A stretch of DNA of 64,000 bases from Gilliamella sp. WF3-4 (GCF_001690275.1 NZ_LZGW01000050.1:62001-126000), one strand, 5' to 3'; positions 37,940 through 47,465 are shown, counted from the stretch's first letter. Notes: generated by a model from the sequence alone, not told the origin. Program-made: numbers and translations.

Positions 37940-39658
37940 ATGGCAAAACTGTCAGGTGCAGAAATGGTTATTCAATCTTTGATTGACCAAGGCGTAAAGC
38001 AGATTTTTGGTTATCCGGGTGGTAGTGTTCTTGATATTTATGATGCAATTCACACGTTAGGTGGCATTGAGCATATTTTAGTTCGTCATGAACAAGCAGC
38101 GGTACATATGGCAGACGGTTATGCTAGAGCAACAGGTGATGTCGGCGTTGTATTAGTTACCTCAGGCCCTGGGGCAACCAATACAATTACTGGTATTGCA
38201 ACCGCTTATATGGACTCTGTGCCATTAGTTATTTTGTCTGGTCAAGTCGCCAGTAACCTAATTGGTAATGATGCATTCCAAGAATGCGATATGATCGGCA
38301 TTTCACGCCCCATTGTTAAACATAGTTTTTTGATTCAAGACAGTAAAGATATTCCAGAAACTATCAAAAAAGCGTTTTATATCGCTTCGACTGGACGACC
38401 AGGCCCAGTGGTGATTGATTTGCCAAAAGATATTGTTAATCCAGCTAATAAATATCATTACCACTACCCAAAATCTGTCTTAATGCGATCTTATAACCCA
38501 ACTATTCAAGGACATAAAAAGCAGATCAAAAAAGCATTAACGACGCTATTAACTGCAAAAAAACCGGTGTTGTTTATTGGCGGGGGGGCAATTGCCTCTG
38601 ATGCAAGTAAGGAAATTAAAACGCTGGCTGAAAAACTCAATTTACCTGTTACTTCAACATTAATGGGGATTAGCGCTTTTCCTTGTACCGATAAACATTA
38701 TCTTGGCATGATTGGTATGCATGGTGTCTATGAAGCCAATATGGCTATGCATAACGCTGATGTGATTTTTGCAATTGGTGCTCGTTTTGATGATCGAACT
38801 ACCAACAATGTTGAAAAATATTGCCCAAAAGCCAAGATTATTCATATTGATATTGATCCTACTTCTATTTCTAAAACTATTTTGGCTTCGATCCCTGTGG
38901 TGGGTGATGCAAAAGTTGTACTTGAAACGATGTTGTCAATGTTAGATGAATTAAATACTGAACGAGATCTTGATGCTTTGATTGATTGGTGGAAGCAGAT
39001 CGAACACTGGCGCGCTCGTCACTGTCTAGCTTATAGTCATGAAGGGCAAAGCATCAAACCACAAGAAGCAATTGAAGTATTATATAAATTGACCAAAGGG
39101 GATGCCTTTGTGGCAACCGATGTAGGGCAACATCAAATGTTCACGGCACTTTATTACCCATTTGATAAACCACGCCATTTTATTACCTCAGGTGGACTTG
39201 GCACGATGGGATTTGGTTTGCCAGCAGCACTTGGTGTTAAGTTAGCATTTCCTAAAAAAACCGTTGTTTGTGTGACAGGTGACGGTAGTATTCAAATGAA
39301 TATACAGGAGCTTTCAACGGCTTTGCAATATGGTTTGCCTGTACTGGTTTTAAATTTAAATAACCGTTTTTTAGGCATGGTTAAGCAGTGGCAAGATATG
39401 ATTTATGCTGGCCGACATTCGAGTTCTTATATGGAGTCCCTTCCTGATTTTGCTAAAATTGCAGAAGCTTATGGCCATGTAGGTATGGTAATAACTAAGC
39501 GTGAAGAGCTTGAGTCTAAACTTAAACAAGCACTGGAAATTAAAAACCGTTTGGTTTTTGTTGATGTCATGACTGATGCTACTGAACATGTTTACCCAAT
39601 GCAAGTGCGAGGTGGCGCAATGAACGAAATGTGGCTTAGTAAAACGGAGAGAACCTAA
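37940..39658 (+). CDS. ilvI: Acetolactate synthase III large subunit
   Basis: ThDP-dependent acetohydroxy acid synthase, 572 residues from the chosen ATG, close to E. coli IlvI (574). That ATG ([15 protein letters not shown]) follows GGAG at ideal spacing; an in-frame TTG at 37886 has no ribosome site. [15 protein letters not shown], catalytic E in [12 protein letters not shown], and the ThDP motif [19 protein letters not shown] are intact. With ilvH it gives a second isozyme besides IlvGM. Confidence 0.96.
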   Translation: MAKLSGAEMVIQSLIDQGVKQIFGYPGGSVLDIYDAIHTLGGIEHILVRHEQAAVHMADGYARATGDVGVVLVTSGPGATNTITGIATAYMDSVPLVILSGQVASNLIGNDAFQECDMIGISRPIVKHSFLIQDSKDIPETIKKAFYIASTGRPGPVVIDLPKDIVNPANKYHYHYPKSVLMRSYNPTIQGHKKQIKKALTTLLTAKKPVLFIGGGAIASDASKEIKTLAEKLNLPVTSTLMGISAFPCTDKHYLGMIGMHGVYEANMAMHNADVIFAIGARFDDRTTNNVEKYCPKAKIIHIDIDPTSISKTILASIPVVGDAKVVLETMLSMLDELNTERDLDALIDWWKQIEHWRARHCLAYSHEGQSIKPQEAIEVLYKLTKGDAFVATDVGQHQMFTALYYPFDKPRHFITSGGLGTMGFGLPAALGVKLAFPKKTVVCVTGDGSIQMNIQELSTALQYGLPVLVLNLNNRFLGMVKQWQDMIYAGRHSSSYMESLPDFAKIAEAYGHVGMVITKREELESKLKQALEIKNRLVFVDVMTDATEHVYPMQVRGGAMNEMWLSKTERT

Positions 39659-40152
39659 TGCGTTATATATTATCAATTTTAACTGAAAACGAACCGGGCG
39701 CATTGTCACGAATTATTGGCTTGTTTTCACAGCGGGGTTTTAATATTGAAACAATAACCACCGCACAAACTGAAGACCCAACTATGCATCGTATGACAAT
39801 CCAAACCACAGGCGATGAGCATGTGCTTGAACAGATCCAAAAACAGTTGCATAAATTGGTTAATGTTTATCGCGTGCATGATTTAACCGAAGGACCACAT
39901 GTCGAGCGAGAAATCATGCTAGTCAAAGTTGCCGCAAAAGGTGCTGATGCGCGTGACGAAGTAAAACGTTGTGCCGATATTTTTAGGGGATCGATCGTGG
40001 ATGTCACCGCAACGCATTATATTGTGCAATTATCGGGCACCAGTGAAAAGCTAGACTCATTTTTAGCTTCAATTCGCGAAACATGTAATATTGTTGAAAT
40101 GGTTCGATCTGGGATCATTGGTTTATCGCGTAGTGAAAGAACAGTCAAATAA
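39658..40152 (+). CDS. ilvH: Acetolactate synthase III small (regulatory) subunit
   Basis: 164 residues. N-terminal ACT domain (ILSILTENEPGALSRIIGLF, GFNIETITTAQTEDP) followed by the ALS_ss_C domain (EIMLVKVAAKG, ADIFRGSIVDV). Confers valine feedback on the large subunit in the family. The start shares a base with the ilvI stop (TAATG). Confidence 0.96.
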   Translation: MRYILSILTENEPGALSRIIGLFSQRGFNIETITTAQTEDPTMHRMTIQTTGDEHVLEQIQKQLHKLVNVYRVHDLTEGPHVEREIMLVKVAAKGADARDEVKRCADIFRGSIVDVTATHYIVQLSGTSEKLDSFLASIRETCNIVEMVRSGIIGLSRSERTVK

Positions 40153-40177
40153 CTGTATTTTTAGTTAATATATTTAA

Positions 40178-40200
40178 TTAAGGCGCGTTGTGTGCCTTAA
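40178..40200 (+). terminator. Hairpin after ilvIH
   Basis: Stem TTAAGGC with GCCTTAA, extendable by a G-T and a C-G pair, 26 bases after the ilvH stop. T-run is weak. Confidence 0.5.
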
Positions 40201-40273
40201 TATCGTTAAATATATTAAAATAAAAAATTATAAATGTTTGAACTTTATTTTTATCTATTACAAACAATAATAT

Positions 40274-40299
40274 AAGAAAAATAGAAAAATAGAAAAATA
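40274..40299 (+). repeat. Short tandem repeat, 8-base unit
   Basis: Three consecutive copies of AGAAAAAT-type octamers (phase GAAAAATA) in the region between ilvH and the igaA remnant. Just downstream, 40303-40388 reads GLALFSWISY and KRHTNK, which may be the N-terminal membrane segment of the same decayed gene. Confidence 0.6.
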
Positions 40300-40461
40300 G
40301 AGTTTTGTTGGTTAATTTAGATTTTTTGATAGGCCTTGCTTTATTTTCTTGGATTAGTTACAGCTCAAAAAGACATACAAATAAGTAAAATTAAAAGGAT
40401 GTCGTTAATGGCTACATATCAATAAGAAAATATAAAACTAATAGATATTGGATAAGTCGTA

Positions 40462-41086
40462 ATGACTGTGAGTAAAGTTTGCAAAGCTTCTGAAATTGAT
40501 TATTTTAGTGCTAAGAAAGAATTGACTGCCTTGTTTGATATTCAGGTTTCAAATGATTTATCTGATTGGGAAAAAGTTGTTAATGAATCTGAAATTAATC
40601 CAAATTATGATGAAATTATTTTCGTTAAAATTGTTTCTAAGCTTGAAAGTTTAATCTCAAGATTGAAAGCAGATTCATCCGCAAGATTAAAGAACAGTGT
40701 TCCGCATTATCAGCATGGTAAATCAAGTTTTAGGATTGATTTACCCAAAAATAGTTATTGAGCACTAGGCAAACTAGATCATATGAATAATGACAAATCG
40801 GGACCTATTTCATTATTAAATGTAGAACACGATTATGATGTGCTATTTGCAATAGCGGGGAAATATTGTTGGATGAGTTAGCGATATTTATTATCGAGAT
40901 GATAATTCAATATCGGGTTTGAAGATTAATGCAAATTCTCATTACAGTACGAATTTAGATGAACTATTTTCATTCATATCTCCAATTTTTGTTAGTCTTG
41001 CTGTTTTTATGATTACGGCTTTAGTCTCGATTTTAAATAGCGTTGCAATTTGTTGGCTAATCATCAACGCAAGAATAAAATTTTAG
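40462..41086 (+). pseudogene. Decayed igaA paralogue (C-terminal remnant)
   Basis: A 99-codon ORF at 40462-40761 matches the late region of the intact IgaA just downstream: DWEKVVNESEINPNYDEIIF parallels DQWAQLVEYSKQNPNYEKII. After stops and at least one frameshift, 40893-41086 reads YYRDDNSISGLK then LFSFISPIFVSLAVFMIT and AICWLIINARIKF, parallel to the C-terminus of the intact protein (LLSFTSPIFIGISIFIIT). So two collinear blocks of one IgaA-like C-terminal half survive in different frames. The N-terminal two-thirds is missing. Not functional as one protein. Confidence 0.8.
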
Positions 41087-41226
41087 CTATATATAAAAAA
41101 CGAATAATATAATTATTATATAACATATTATTATGTAGAAAATTAAATATAATCGTATTTTGGTTTTCTACATTTATTAAACATAAAAATAGAAATACTC
41201 TGGAATAAAAAGGAAAACGCCAAACA

Positions 41227-43764
41227 ATGGATACTATTTTTACTTTAAAAATCATTTTACTCTTAATTATGTTATTTAGTTCCTTAATCGGATTTGCAAA
41301 GTGGAGTGAATTTAAATCTGAACGTCGACAAAACAGAAGAAACCTAGAAAAGCGTATAAATAATTGCAAAACAACAAGAAGATTAACATCAGAAGAACTT
41401 GAACTGATAACTCCTTATCTCACCGATAAAAAATTGGTAAAACCTTATAAATTGCAATCTTCATTAGTGAATTCTGAAGTATCTATTATTGAGGGAGACT
41501 GTGTTCGTCATAGTTTTTATACCGATTCAAAGGAAACTGAATTTTATTACAAGATCGATGGTATCGAAGTTCTATTTCCTTATAATTTACAACTATTTGC
41601 TTTAGCTCATAATATTGCGGAAGTTGTTTTCACATCACGTTATGCTATAGCCATTAGTTTTAATGGCTATAGTTTAGACACGTTAGCGGGTTTTAATGAT
41701 AATTCCAATGATGAAAATAACATATATGGTTTATCTCTTGGTTTATCTTTTTTCTCTAACTTAAGTCGAACAATAAAAGAAGAGGAATACCAGCTAATTG
41801 AGCCTTATCTTAACGACCCATCTATGGTAGGGCCTTATGAACATGGGGCTTCATTAGTTAGTCCAACTGTTTCAGTTATCGTTGGTTCCTGTATTGCTAT
41901 TAACCAGTCTGATAAGCGTAATGATCCTATCTATACTTATCGAATTGGTGATACAGTTGTCTTTTTTCCTTATGACATGGAACAATATGTTGAAGATATT
42001 AATATTGCACAAGTCGTATTTACTGAACGCTATGCGTTAGTCGTCAAACTTAATCAATATGACCTAAAAACTGCACAACAAAATCAAAAGCAACAAAACA
42101 AAAAAGCAGAAGCCGAGCACGAACAAAATCTAACCGACGCAAATGACAGTATAATTAAAATTGATAAAGACGTTGAATTAAAAAGCAAGTTTACTTGTGA
42201 AATAGTTGAACAACGTGAAGAAACACCTTTAGAATCGGCGAATCGAAGTAAAAAAAACAATGGCATATTTACCGCCGTTTTTTTAGTAGTAGCTGCGATG
42301 TTATTTGTAATGTATTGGTACTCTTTTAATAACTTTTTACCTGTACTTATTGCGCTTAGTTTATCTGCTACTGTTTTCTTTTACTTGCGTAAGGCTGAAT
42401 CTTACACATTAGATGTTAACCGCATAAAAACGAAAATTCGATACAAAAGCGATATAAAAAACCAAATGATCGTTGGGGATAATCTAACTTTAAAATATCC
42501 CGCTTATTGGACTCCATTTCTGCCTGATAAAACGAATGAAAATATCGATATGGATATCATTGTAAATAGCAAAAAGCTGCTTCGTTATGGCAATTTATTA
42601 TCCATCAGTCGTGAAATAGAAGAATTTGGGCCACCAAAATTTATAATGCGCAATCTAATCCTATTTGTTACAGCTTTTATTTTATCTATTAACATTTTTA
42701 AATTAGTTAATGTCACAGATAATTTGACACTGGCTAGTTATCCTTTTAATGACAATGTCAGCATTTGGAAAATTAAAGATGCCGGATCTTTAAAAAACAG
42801 CCCAATCAAAAAAGGCGACTTGATTAATATAAAACTCAACGGCGCATCATGTAATGCGGAAAGCAATATGTATTTAGAACATTGTGATAAAGTGTTTATC
42901 AACGAGCAAACCGCAAATAATACCGAAGATGCTTCATTTGAGAGTGATTTATTAAGCGCGTTTCTTAGTGATAACTTAATTGAAATAGCACGAGATAATG
43001 ACGTAAAAGAGCTTGAAAAAAAGCTAAGCAACAGAAAGAACACAGACTACAACGCGGATTACCAAGCGGGCGTAATATTAACCAAACTATTACATATTGA
43101 TCACTTAATTCTAACCGTTGACGAAAGCTGCCAATTGTTAGAAGAGGACAAATGTAGACGAGTTAAACAGATTTTAATCAAAACAATTAAACCAACCGCC
43201 AGCACAATCGACCAATGGGCTCAACTTGTTGAATATAGCAAACAAAACCCAAACTACGAAAAGATTATTGTTGCCGGTTTACTTGCACACCTAGAACCAC
43301 AAATCAATAACTTAAAAAGAAGTGTGTTATCTTACTACTTAGAAAAAGCAAACACAGCGCTAATTAATTATCAACACTCTGCACAAAGTGTCGGTTTAGC
43401 ATTAGCAAAAACACAAGAGATAAAAATCAGTTATCCCGATGACGAAGACATAAATCTGACAGAAATATACTATAATGCGTTATTAGGAAAGGGCGGAAAA
43501 ATCAAGGTTTCAGGACTAGTGACAGGGGTTAATTATCAAAATGATAACACAATTTTAGATCTAACTATAAATGATGATTTTTTATATAGATTCCATCAAG
43601 AACAGTTATTGTCATTCACATCACCTATATTTATCGGTATTTCTATTTTTATTATCACTGCCTTAATAGCGTTGCTTCATGGCATAACCATTTGTTATAA
43701 ATTAATTGCGAATCAGCAGAGAAAAAACAAAATCATAAAATCATATGAAAATAAAATAATATAA
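41227..43764 (+). CDS. igaA: IgaA/UmoB-family membrane protein with duplicated N-terminal domain
   Basis: 845 residues against about 711 in Enterobacteriaceae. The family is the inner-membrane brake on the Rcs envelope-stress phosphorelay. Matching blocks: YPAYWTPFLPDKTNENIDMD (about 430-449), the periplasmic DAGSLKNSPIKKGD with CNAES and EHCDKVFIN. Transmembrane segments at about 5-24, 346-364, 368-387, 475-495 and 800-825. The cytoplasmic domain is present twice: 51-155 (LTSEELELITPYL...FTSRYAIAISFNGYSLDTL) and 181-285 (IKEEEYQLIEPYL...FTERYALVVKLNQYDLKTA), about a hundred residues each, joined by a short linker. A Lys/Gln-rich stretch follows at 283-300. No rcs genes are in this window. 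Confidence 0.85.
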   Translation: MDTIFTLKIILLLIMLFSSLIGFAKWSEFKSERRQNRRNLEKRINNCKTTRRLTSEELELITPYLTDKKLVKPYKLQSSLVNSEVSIIEGDCVRHSFYTDSKETEFYYKIDGIEVLFPYNLQLFALAHNIAEVVFTSRYAIAISFNGYSLDTLAGFNDNSNDENNIYGLSLGLSFFSNLSRTIKEEEYQLIEPYLNDPSMVGPYEHGASLVSPTVSVIVGSCIAINQSDKRNDPIYTYRIGDTVVFFPYDMEQYVEDINIAQVVFTERYALVVKLNQYDLKTAQQNQKQQNKKAEAEHEQNLTDANDSIIKIDKDVELKSKFTCEIVEQREETPLESANRSKKNNGIFTAVFLVVAAMLFVMYWYSFNNFLPVLIALSLSATVFFYLRKAESYTLDVNRIKTKIRYKSDIKNQMIVGDNLTLKYPAYWTPFLPDKTNENIDMDIIVNSKKLLRYGNLLSISREIEEFGPPKFIMRNLILFVTAFILSINIFKLVNVTDNLTLASYPFNDNVSIWKIKDAGSLKNSPIKKGDLINIKLNGASCNAESNMYLEHCDKVFINEQTANNTEDASFESDLLSAFLSDNLIEIARDNDVKELEKKLSNRKNTDYNADYQAGVILTKLLHIDHLILTVDESCQLLEEDKCRRVKQILIKTIKPTASTIDQWAQLVEYSKQNPNYEKIIVAGLLAHLEPQINNLKRSVLSYYLEKANTALINYQHSAQSVGLALAKTQEIKISYPDDEDINLTEIYYNALLGKGGKIKVSGLVTGVNYQNDNTILDLTINDDFLYRFHQEQLLSFTSPIFIGISIFIITALIALLHGITICYKLIANQQRKNKIIKSYENKII

Positions 43765-44112
43765 TGACTATTTGTAACTAATTTACAGCAAAAACGAAAG
43801 CTTTATCGAAGAACGATAACTAAATCATTTGTATAGGAATACTTTAGTCAATGTTATTTGATAAAGCCGTAAGGCGTTTGGCTTTTATATTTTATTTATT
43901 GCTTTTAGTGCATAAGTAATTGGATTATAGGAGCAAATTCATCTTTAAAAATCAGTCAGAAAACACATTGATTTTATTGATGTTTTTATTTGGTGGTTTT
44001 TATGCCACCAAAACCATTTCCTCCCAAAACAGGCAACAAACGTTTAACTTTTTTCATTTAACAAAAAATTACAAATTTTTAACAAAAAAGTAGCGTAGCA
44101 TTAATCAACAGG
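43765..44112. other. Intergenic region between igaA and the invasin-related gene
   Basis: About 350 bases without a gene. Holds the reverse-oriented repeat copy at 43955-43985 and a 7-bp hairpin (TTGGTGG with CCACCAA) at about 43990-44011, which may be a weak terminator or leader structure. No clear promoter was identified. Confidence 0.45.
43955..43985 (-). repeat. Dispersed copy of the 31-base repeat core, reverse orientation
   Basis: Reverse complement of the core at 6351-6381 with two differences in 31 bases. No other part of the 209-bp unit is recognisable around it. Confidence 0.75.
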
Positions 44113-45651
44113 ATGAACGAAGTGCGCTGCCGTTTTAATTACCTCTATAGTCTGAAATATATTTCATTTTTATTATCGAAATCATCAAGCCAGGCGTCAT
44201 CGGTAAGGTTGTCATTAAGGTTGAGGCTCAAGCTTTTATCCTCCTTATCAACGCTTTCATTGGTCTTTGCGGGGGGATTGTTATTATCGTGTTCGTTTGG
44301 CACACAAGCGTTATCGGCTAGTACATCAAAGGTTATTGAAGGTAGTGCGCCGTATTTAACCTTTGATGAGGGGCAAACTCAGGTGGATTCAATGGATAGT
44401 TTATTGTCTATTACGTTGCCGGATGGACAAATCTTATCGCCGTCGTTTAATGGATCAAGTGTGATACATCCAATAAAGTTACCTTATGCAGGAAATACAT
44501 TAGGTGATATAGGTATGTCAATACCTTCATCAGTTGATTCAGTAAGTTTAAATGATTTAGTGAACACCTATCATTATTGGGGAGATGCTGATGGAGATGG
44601 TTCTAATGGTGTTACTGTTACAGGGAATATATCGGTGAAAGTTACTGATAAAGATGGTAATGCGGTAAGCCGTAATGATGCATTAGATGCCTGTAAGGCT
44701 CCATATAGGATCATATTAAGTAGTCCTAATGGAAGTTTAACTACACAGTACGGAATCCCCAATACAAGCTACTTCAAAGGTCGCTCAGTGTGGTATTTTA
44801 TCAGTCCATATGAATCTAGCATTTGTTACGTAAGACCGAATCTTATGATAGGCTCATATAGTTTTGCCGGTCCTGACGACATATGGAATCCTAGTAAGGG
44901 TTTTTTAGTTCAGTCAACCAGTCCGTCATCTTACAGTCGTAATTTTCCGACAACGGGTGCTGATGGTTTATATTTTGATTTAGTCATGGGGGAAAATGAT
45001 GAAAGTCAGTTGACGTGGTCACCTGTCACCTTGGGTGGGATAACTGCTACAGTCACATGGGTAAGACCAAACAACAGTGATGATTGGCTTAATGATAGAT
45101 ACAGGAGTGTAGCTCGGGTAACGTTAAGCGGGCCAAGAGCAGATAATTCTCAAATACAATCAAATAACCCTAGCCCGCTTATTCCACTGCCATCTTTGCC
45201 ACAGACCTTTGAATTAGTGGGCAAAGATGGCAGTGGTAATGTGGCGGTCAAGTATGGATTTGTGTTGAGGCAGTGGTTTGTCAATCGGGGGTATAATTTC
45301 TCTAATCTTTCAATTCAAACAGCTTGGTGTAGTAGTTTGGGTTATCGAATGCCACAAGTAAAGGATTTAACTAACGCGAAATGTGGTAAACAATCTGATT
45401 TTCTTTGTGTAGGAGAAATCGATGGCGCAATGCCATTGTCATCTCATAATCATTATCAACGACAAATAGGTGCAGGATTTTTCACTGAGTGGGGAAATAT
45501 GACAAGTTACAAAGGCCCTGGCTTCGGTAGCTACGAATTTTGGACGAGCGACGCTTCAAATAGTAATGGGTTTTCTGTCAGCCCGATTGACGGCAAGGTC
45601 CTTTTTGATTTTCCAGAGATCCTCAATCATGTTGTTTGCACCGTACCTTAG
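44113..45651 (+). CDS. Invasin/intimin-related surface protein, no barrel
   Basis: 512 residues. An unusually long basic, Ser-rich N-region leads to a hydrophobic stretch ending LLLSC (Cys60), so either a lipoprotein or a cleaved signal at about 69 (QALSA). The mature part carries PYLTFDEGQTQVDSMDSLLSI, GDIGMSIPSS, a YHYWGDADGDGSNGVT segment, and a C-terminal C-type-lectin-like domain (WCSSLGYRMPQVKDLTNAKC, GAGFFTEWGNMTSY, WTSDASNSNGFSV, VVCTVP) as found in the tips of invasin/intimin-like adhesins. No LysM, beta-barrel or Ig-repeat array is present. Probably a secreted or anchored adhesin-like protein; the partner is unknown. Confidence 0.7.
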   Translation: MNEVRCRFNYLYSLKYISFLLSKSSSQASSVRLSLRLRLKLLSSLSTLSLVFAGGLLLSCSFGTQALSASTSKVIEGSAPYLTFDEGQTQVDSMDSLLSITLPDGQILSPSFNGSSVIHPIKLPYAGNTLGDIGMSIPSSVDSVSLNDLVNTYHYWGDADGDGSNGVTVTGNISVKVTDKDGNAVSRNDALDACKAPYRIILSSPNGSLTTQYGIPNTSYFKGRSVWYFISPYESSICYVRPNLMIGSYSFAGPDDIWNPSKGFLVQSTSPSSYSRNFPTTGADGLYFDLVMGENDESQLTWSPVTLGGITATVTWVRPNNSDDWLNDRYRSVARVTLSGPRADNSQIQSNNPSPLIPLPSLPQTFELVGKDGSGNVAVKYGFVLRQWFVNRGYNFSNLSIQTAWCSSLGYRMPQVKDLTNAKCGKQSDFLCVGEIDGAMPLSSHNHYQRQIGAGFFTEWGNMTSYKGPGFGSYEFWTSDASNSNGFSVSPIDGKVLFDFPEILNHVVCTVP

Positions 45652-46320
45652 CTTTTAGCCTTTAAGCCTTAAGCAGCAGGGGGGATGGTGCCAATAGAAG
45701 ACCATATAACAAAGAATAACGCCTAGCCGTAGTTGGCTGTTCATGGATTACGCTATTGTGGTTTTAAATTTGTGGTCTATTTTAGTGCAGCAAGGTTTGG
45801 ATGTTTTGGTCTTTGGTCAACAAAATAGCTACAGTGATCACCTCCGAGCAAGGGAATTCGAGCCGAATACTCTTAGCAATCCTACCTTTTGGTTGCAAAA
45901 TGAGACCTACTCGGGGTTTTTAGGGGATTTCGTAAAACATCTCCTAAATCGGACGTGGTCATAGTCGCTATTTTGAACACTAACTTACAAACATCCTAAA
46001 CCATTGCACCCAATCCATTCCAACCACAATACAAAGAAAGCTTTATTTCTGCCAAAAAATGTCAGAAATATTATTGATTTGATTTTTTTTGTTTTTTCTA
46101 AAAACACACTAATTTGTTTTAGATAACTGTAGCTATATTATCACCAAAGTAGAAATGTCCAAGAATCACCTCGCCTAATTTAATTCATCTAGCGATTTGG
46201 CCATCAAACAATTTTATAGAGATGTGGTATAGGACATGATCTTCGTACTTATGTCCCAGTAAAAAGAGGAAAGATCGTTACTATAATTATGGTTAATTCT
46301 TCAATTGTTTAGGAAATATT
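45652..46320. other. Intergenic region without supported gene
   Basis: About 670 bases. A 73-codon ORF (45743-45964) has no ribosome site or recognisable content. An open minus-strand stretch near 46130-46190 reads LGEVILGHFYFGDNIATVI and may be debris of a former gene. A hairpin ATTTCTG/CAGAAAT lies at 46045-46069. The right end must carry what was the promoter of deoD. Confidence 0.4.
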
Positions 46321-47003
46321 ATGGCAGTACATATTAATGCAAAGAAAGATGATTTTGCACAAACCGTTATTGTGCCAGGTGATCTTTGGCGAGCAAAATT
46401 TATTTCCGAAACTTATTTAACAGATGCAAAGCAAATTTGTAATGTACACAACATGTTAGGTTATATTGGAATATATAACGGTATTCCAGTTTGTGTCATG
46501 AAACACGGAATGGAGGATTTCGTCAATTATGATTTATATATATGAATTATTTTAATATAAAGCGTATTATTCGTATCGGTATTTTAGGTGCAACACCGCA
46601 CAGCATAAAAATACGTGATGTTATTTTAATGGTTGCTGCTGGTACTGATTCAATGATTAATCAAAAAATAGCAAATGGTTATAACATTGCTACTTCTGCT
46701 ACTTTTTCTTTATTACACAGGACTTATGAAACTGTCAAAATTATGGATATCCCCGTTAAGGTTGGCAATGTCTTTCGTAGTGATCTTTATTATGATCCTG
46801 ATGAATCGTTAATTAGTACTTTAGAAACATCAGGCGTTTTAGGTATTGATATAGAGGTGGCTGGTTTTATATGGTATTGCTCAACAATTAATATTGAGTC
46901 TTTAGCCATTTTAACTATTTCTGAGCACTGTTTAACTGGCGAATAAACCTCTGCTGAAAAGCGACAACTAACATTTAACAATATGATTAAAATAGCCTTA
47001 TAG
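46321..47003 (+). pseudogene. deoD: Disrupted purine nucleoside phosphorylase gene
   Basis: Three collinear pieces of DeoD are visible. 46321-46545 encodes MAVHINAKKDDFAQTVIVPG...VMKHGM, then the reading frame is lost in the region that should read MGIPSCSIYTKELI. 46542-46946 continues with RIIRIGILGAT, a degraded DVILMVAAGTDS, RSDLYYDPDE, VLGIDIEVAGF and ends at a stop after HCLTGE. Past that stop the same frame reads TSAEKRQLTFNNMIKIAL, the family C-terminus. One frameshift/deletion and one nonsense codon, plus substituted active-site residues (usual E-M-E reads D-I-E), indicate an inactive gene. Confidence 0.85.
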
Positions 47004-47055
47004 GTTGCCATTAAATCTTAAATTATCATGCTAAATTATTTTTCAGGATAATATT

Positions 47056-47241
47056 ATGAAAAATAAGCTATCACTTACATTAATTCGTTTTTTGACTAAT
47101 TTTATTAGGGATGGTTTTGCTAGCCAATTTGGTATGTTAATAAAACCCATTGCACAATCACAATGTTTTAATGCTGATGTCAATACAGTTGCATTTATCT
47201 TTTCTTTACTTAATAGGGTGCTACTAATTAAGACGGGATAA
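47056..47241 (+). CDS. Short membrane-protein ORF, probably a truncated transporter
   Basis: 61 codons after an AGGATAAT ribosome-like site. The start (LTLIRFLTNFIRDGFASQFGML) and FIFSLLNRVLLI look like the first two helices of a major-facilitator-type protein such as TsgA, but the frame ends at once. Most likely a 5' remnant. It sits between the deoD pseudogene and the Fur box of the next receptor. Confidence 0.35.
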   Translation: MKNKLSLTLIRFLTNFIRDGFASQFGMLIKPIAQSQCFNADVNTVAFIFSLLNRVLLIKTG

Positions 47242-47446
47242 TTTGGTTTTTTAGCTTGTTATGTGTGGTTAGACAAGAGATTGCAACTTGGTGAGAGTAT
47301 TTTTCTTTATGATATAGGCGTCGTTTCTCTTGTTTGTAATAAGGTATTTGTTTTTACCTCTACCGATTATCTTTATTGCTTAATTGACTGTAAATGGTGC
47401 AAGTTTTTGCGCAAGATGGTTAAAAAATATAATATAGGTTGATCAT

Positions 47447-47465
47447 GCAAATGATAATCATTATC
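47447..47465 (+). promoter_or_regulatory. Fur box upstream of the siderophore receptor
   Basis: GCAAATGATAATCATTATC matches 16 of the 19 canonical Fur operator positions, about 65 bases upstream of the receptor start. Confidence 0.87.

Noticed and set aside
45743-45964. 73-codon plus-strand ORF
   Set aside because: No ribosome site, no recognisable motif, composition not protein-like; lies in a gene-poor gap.
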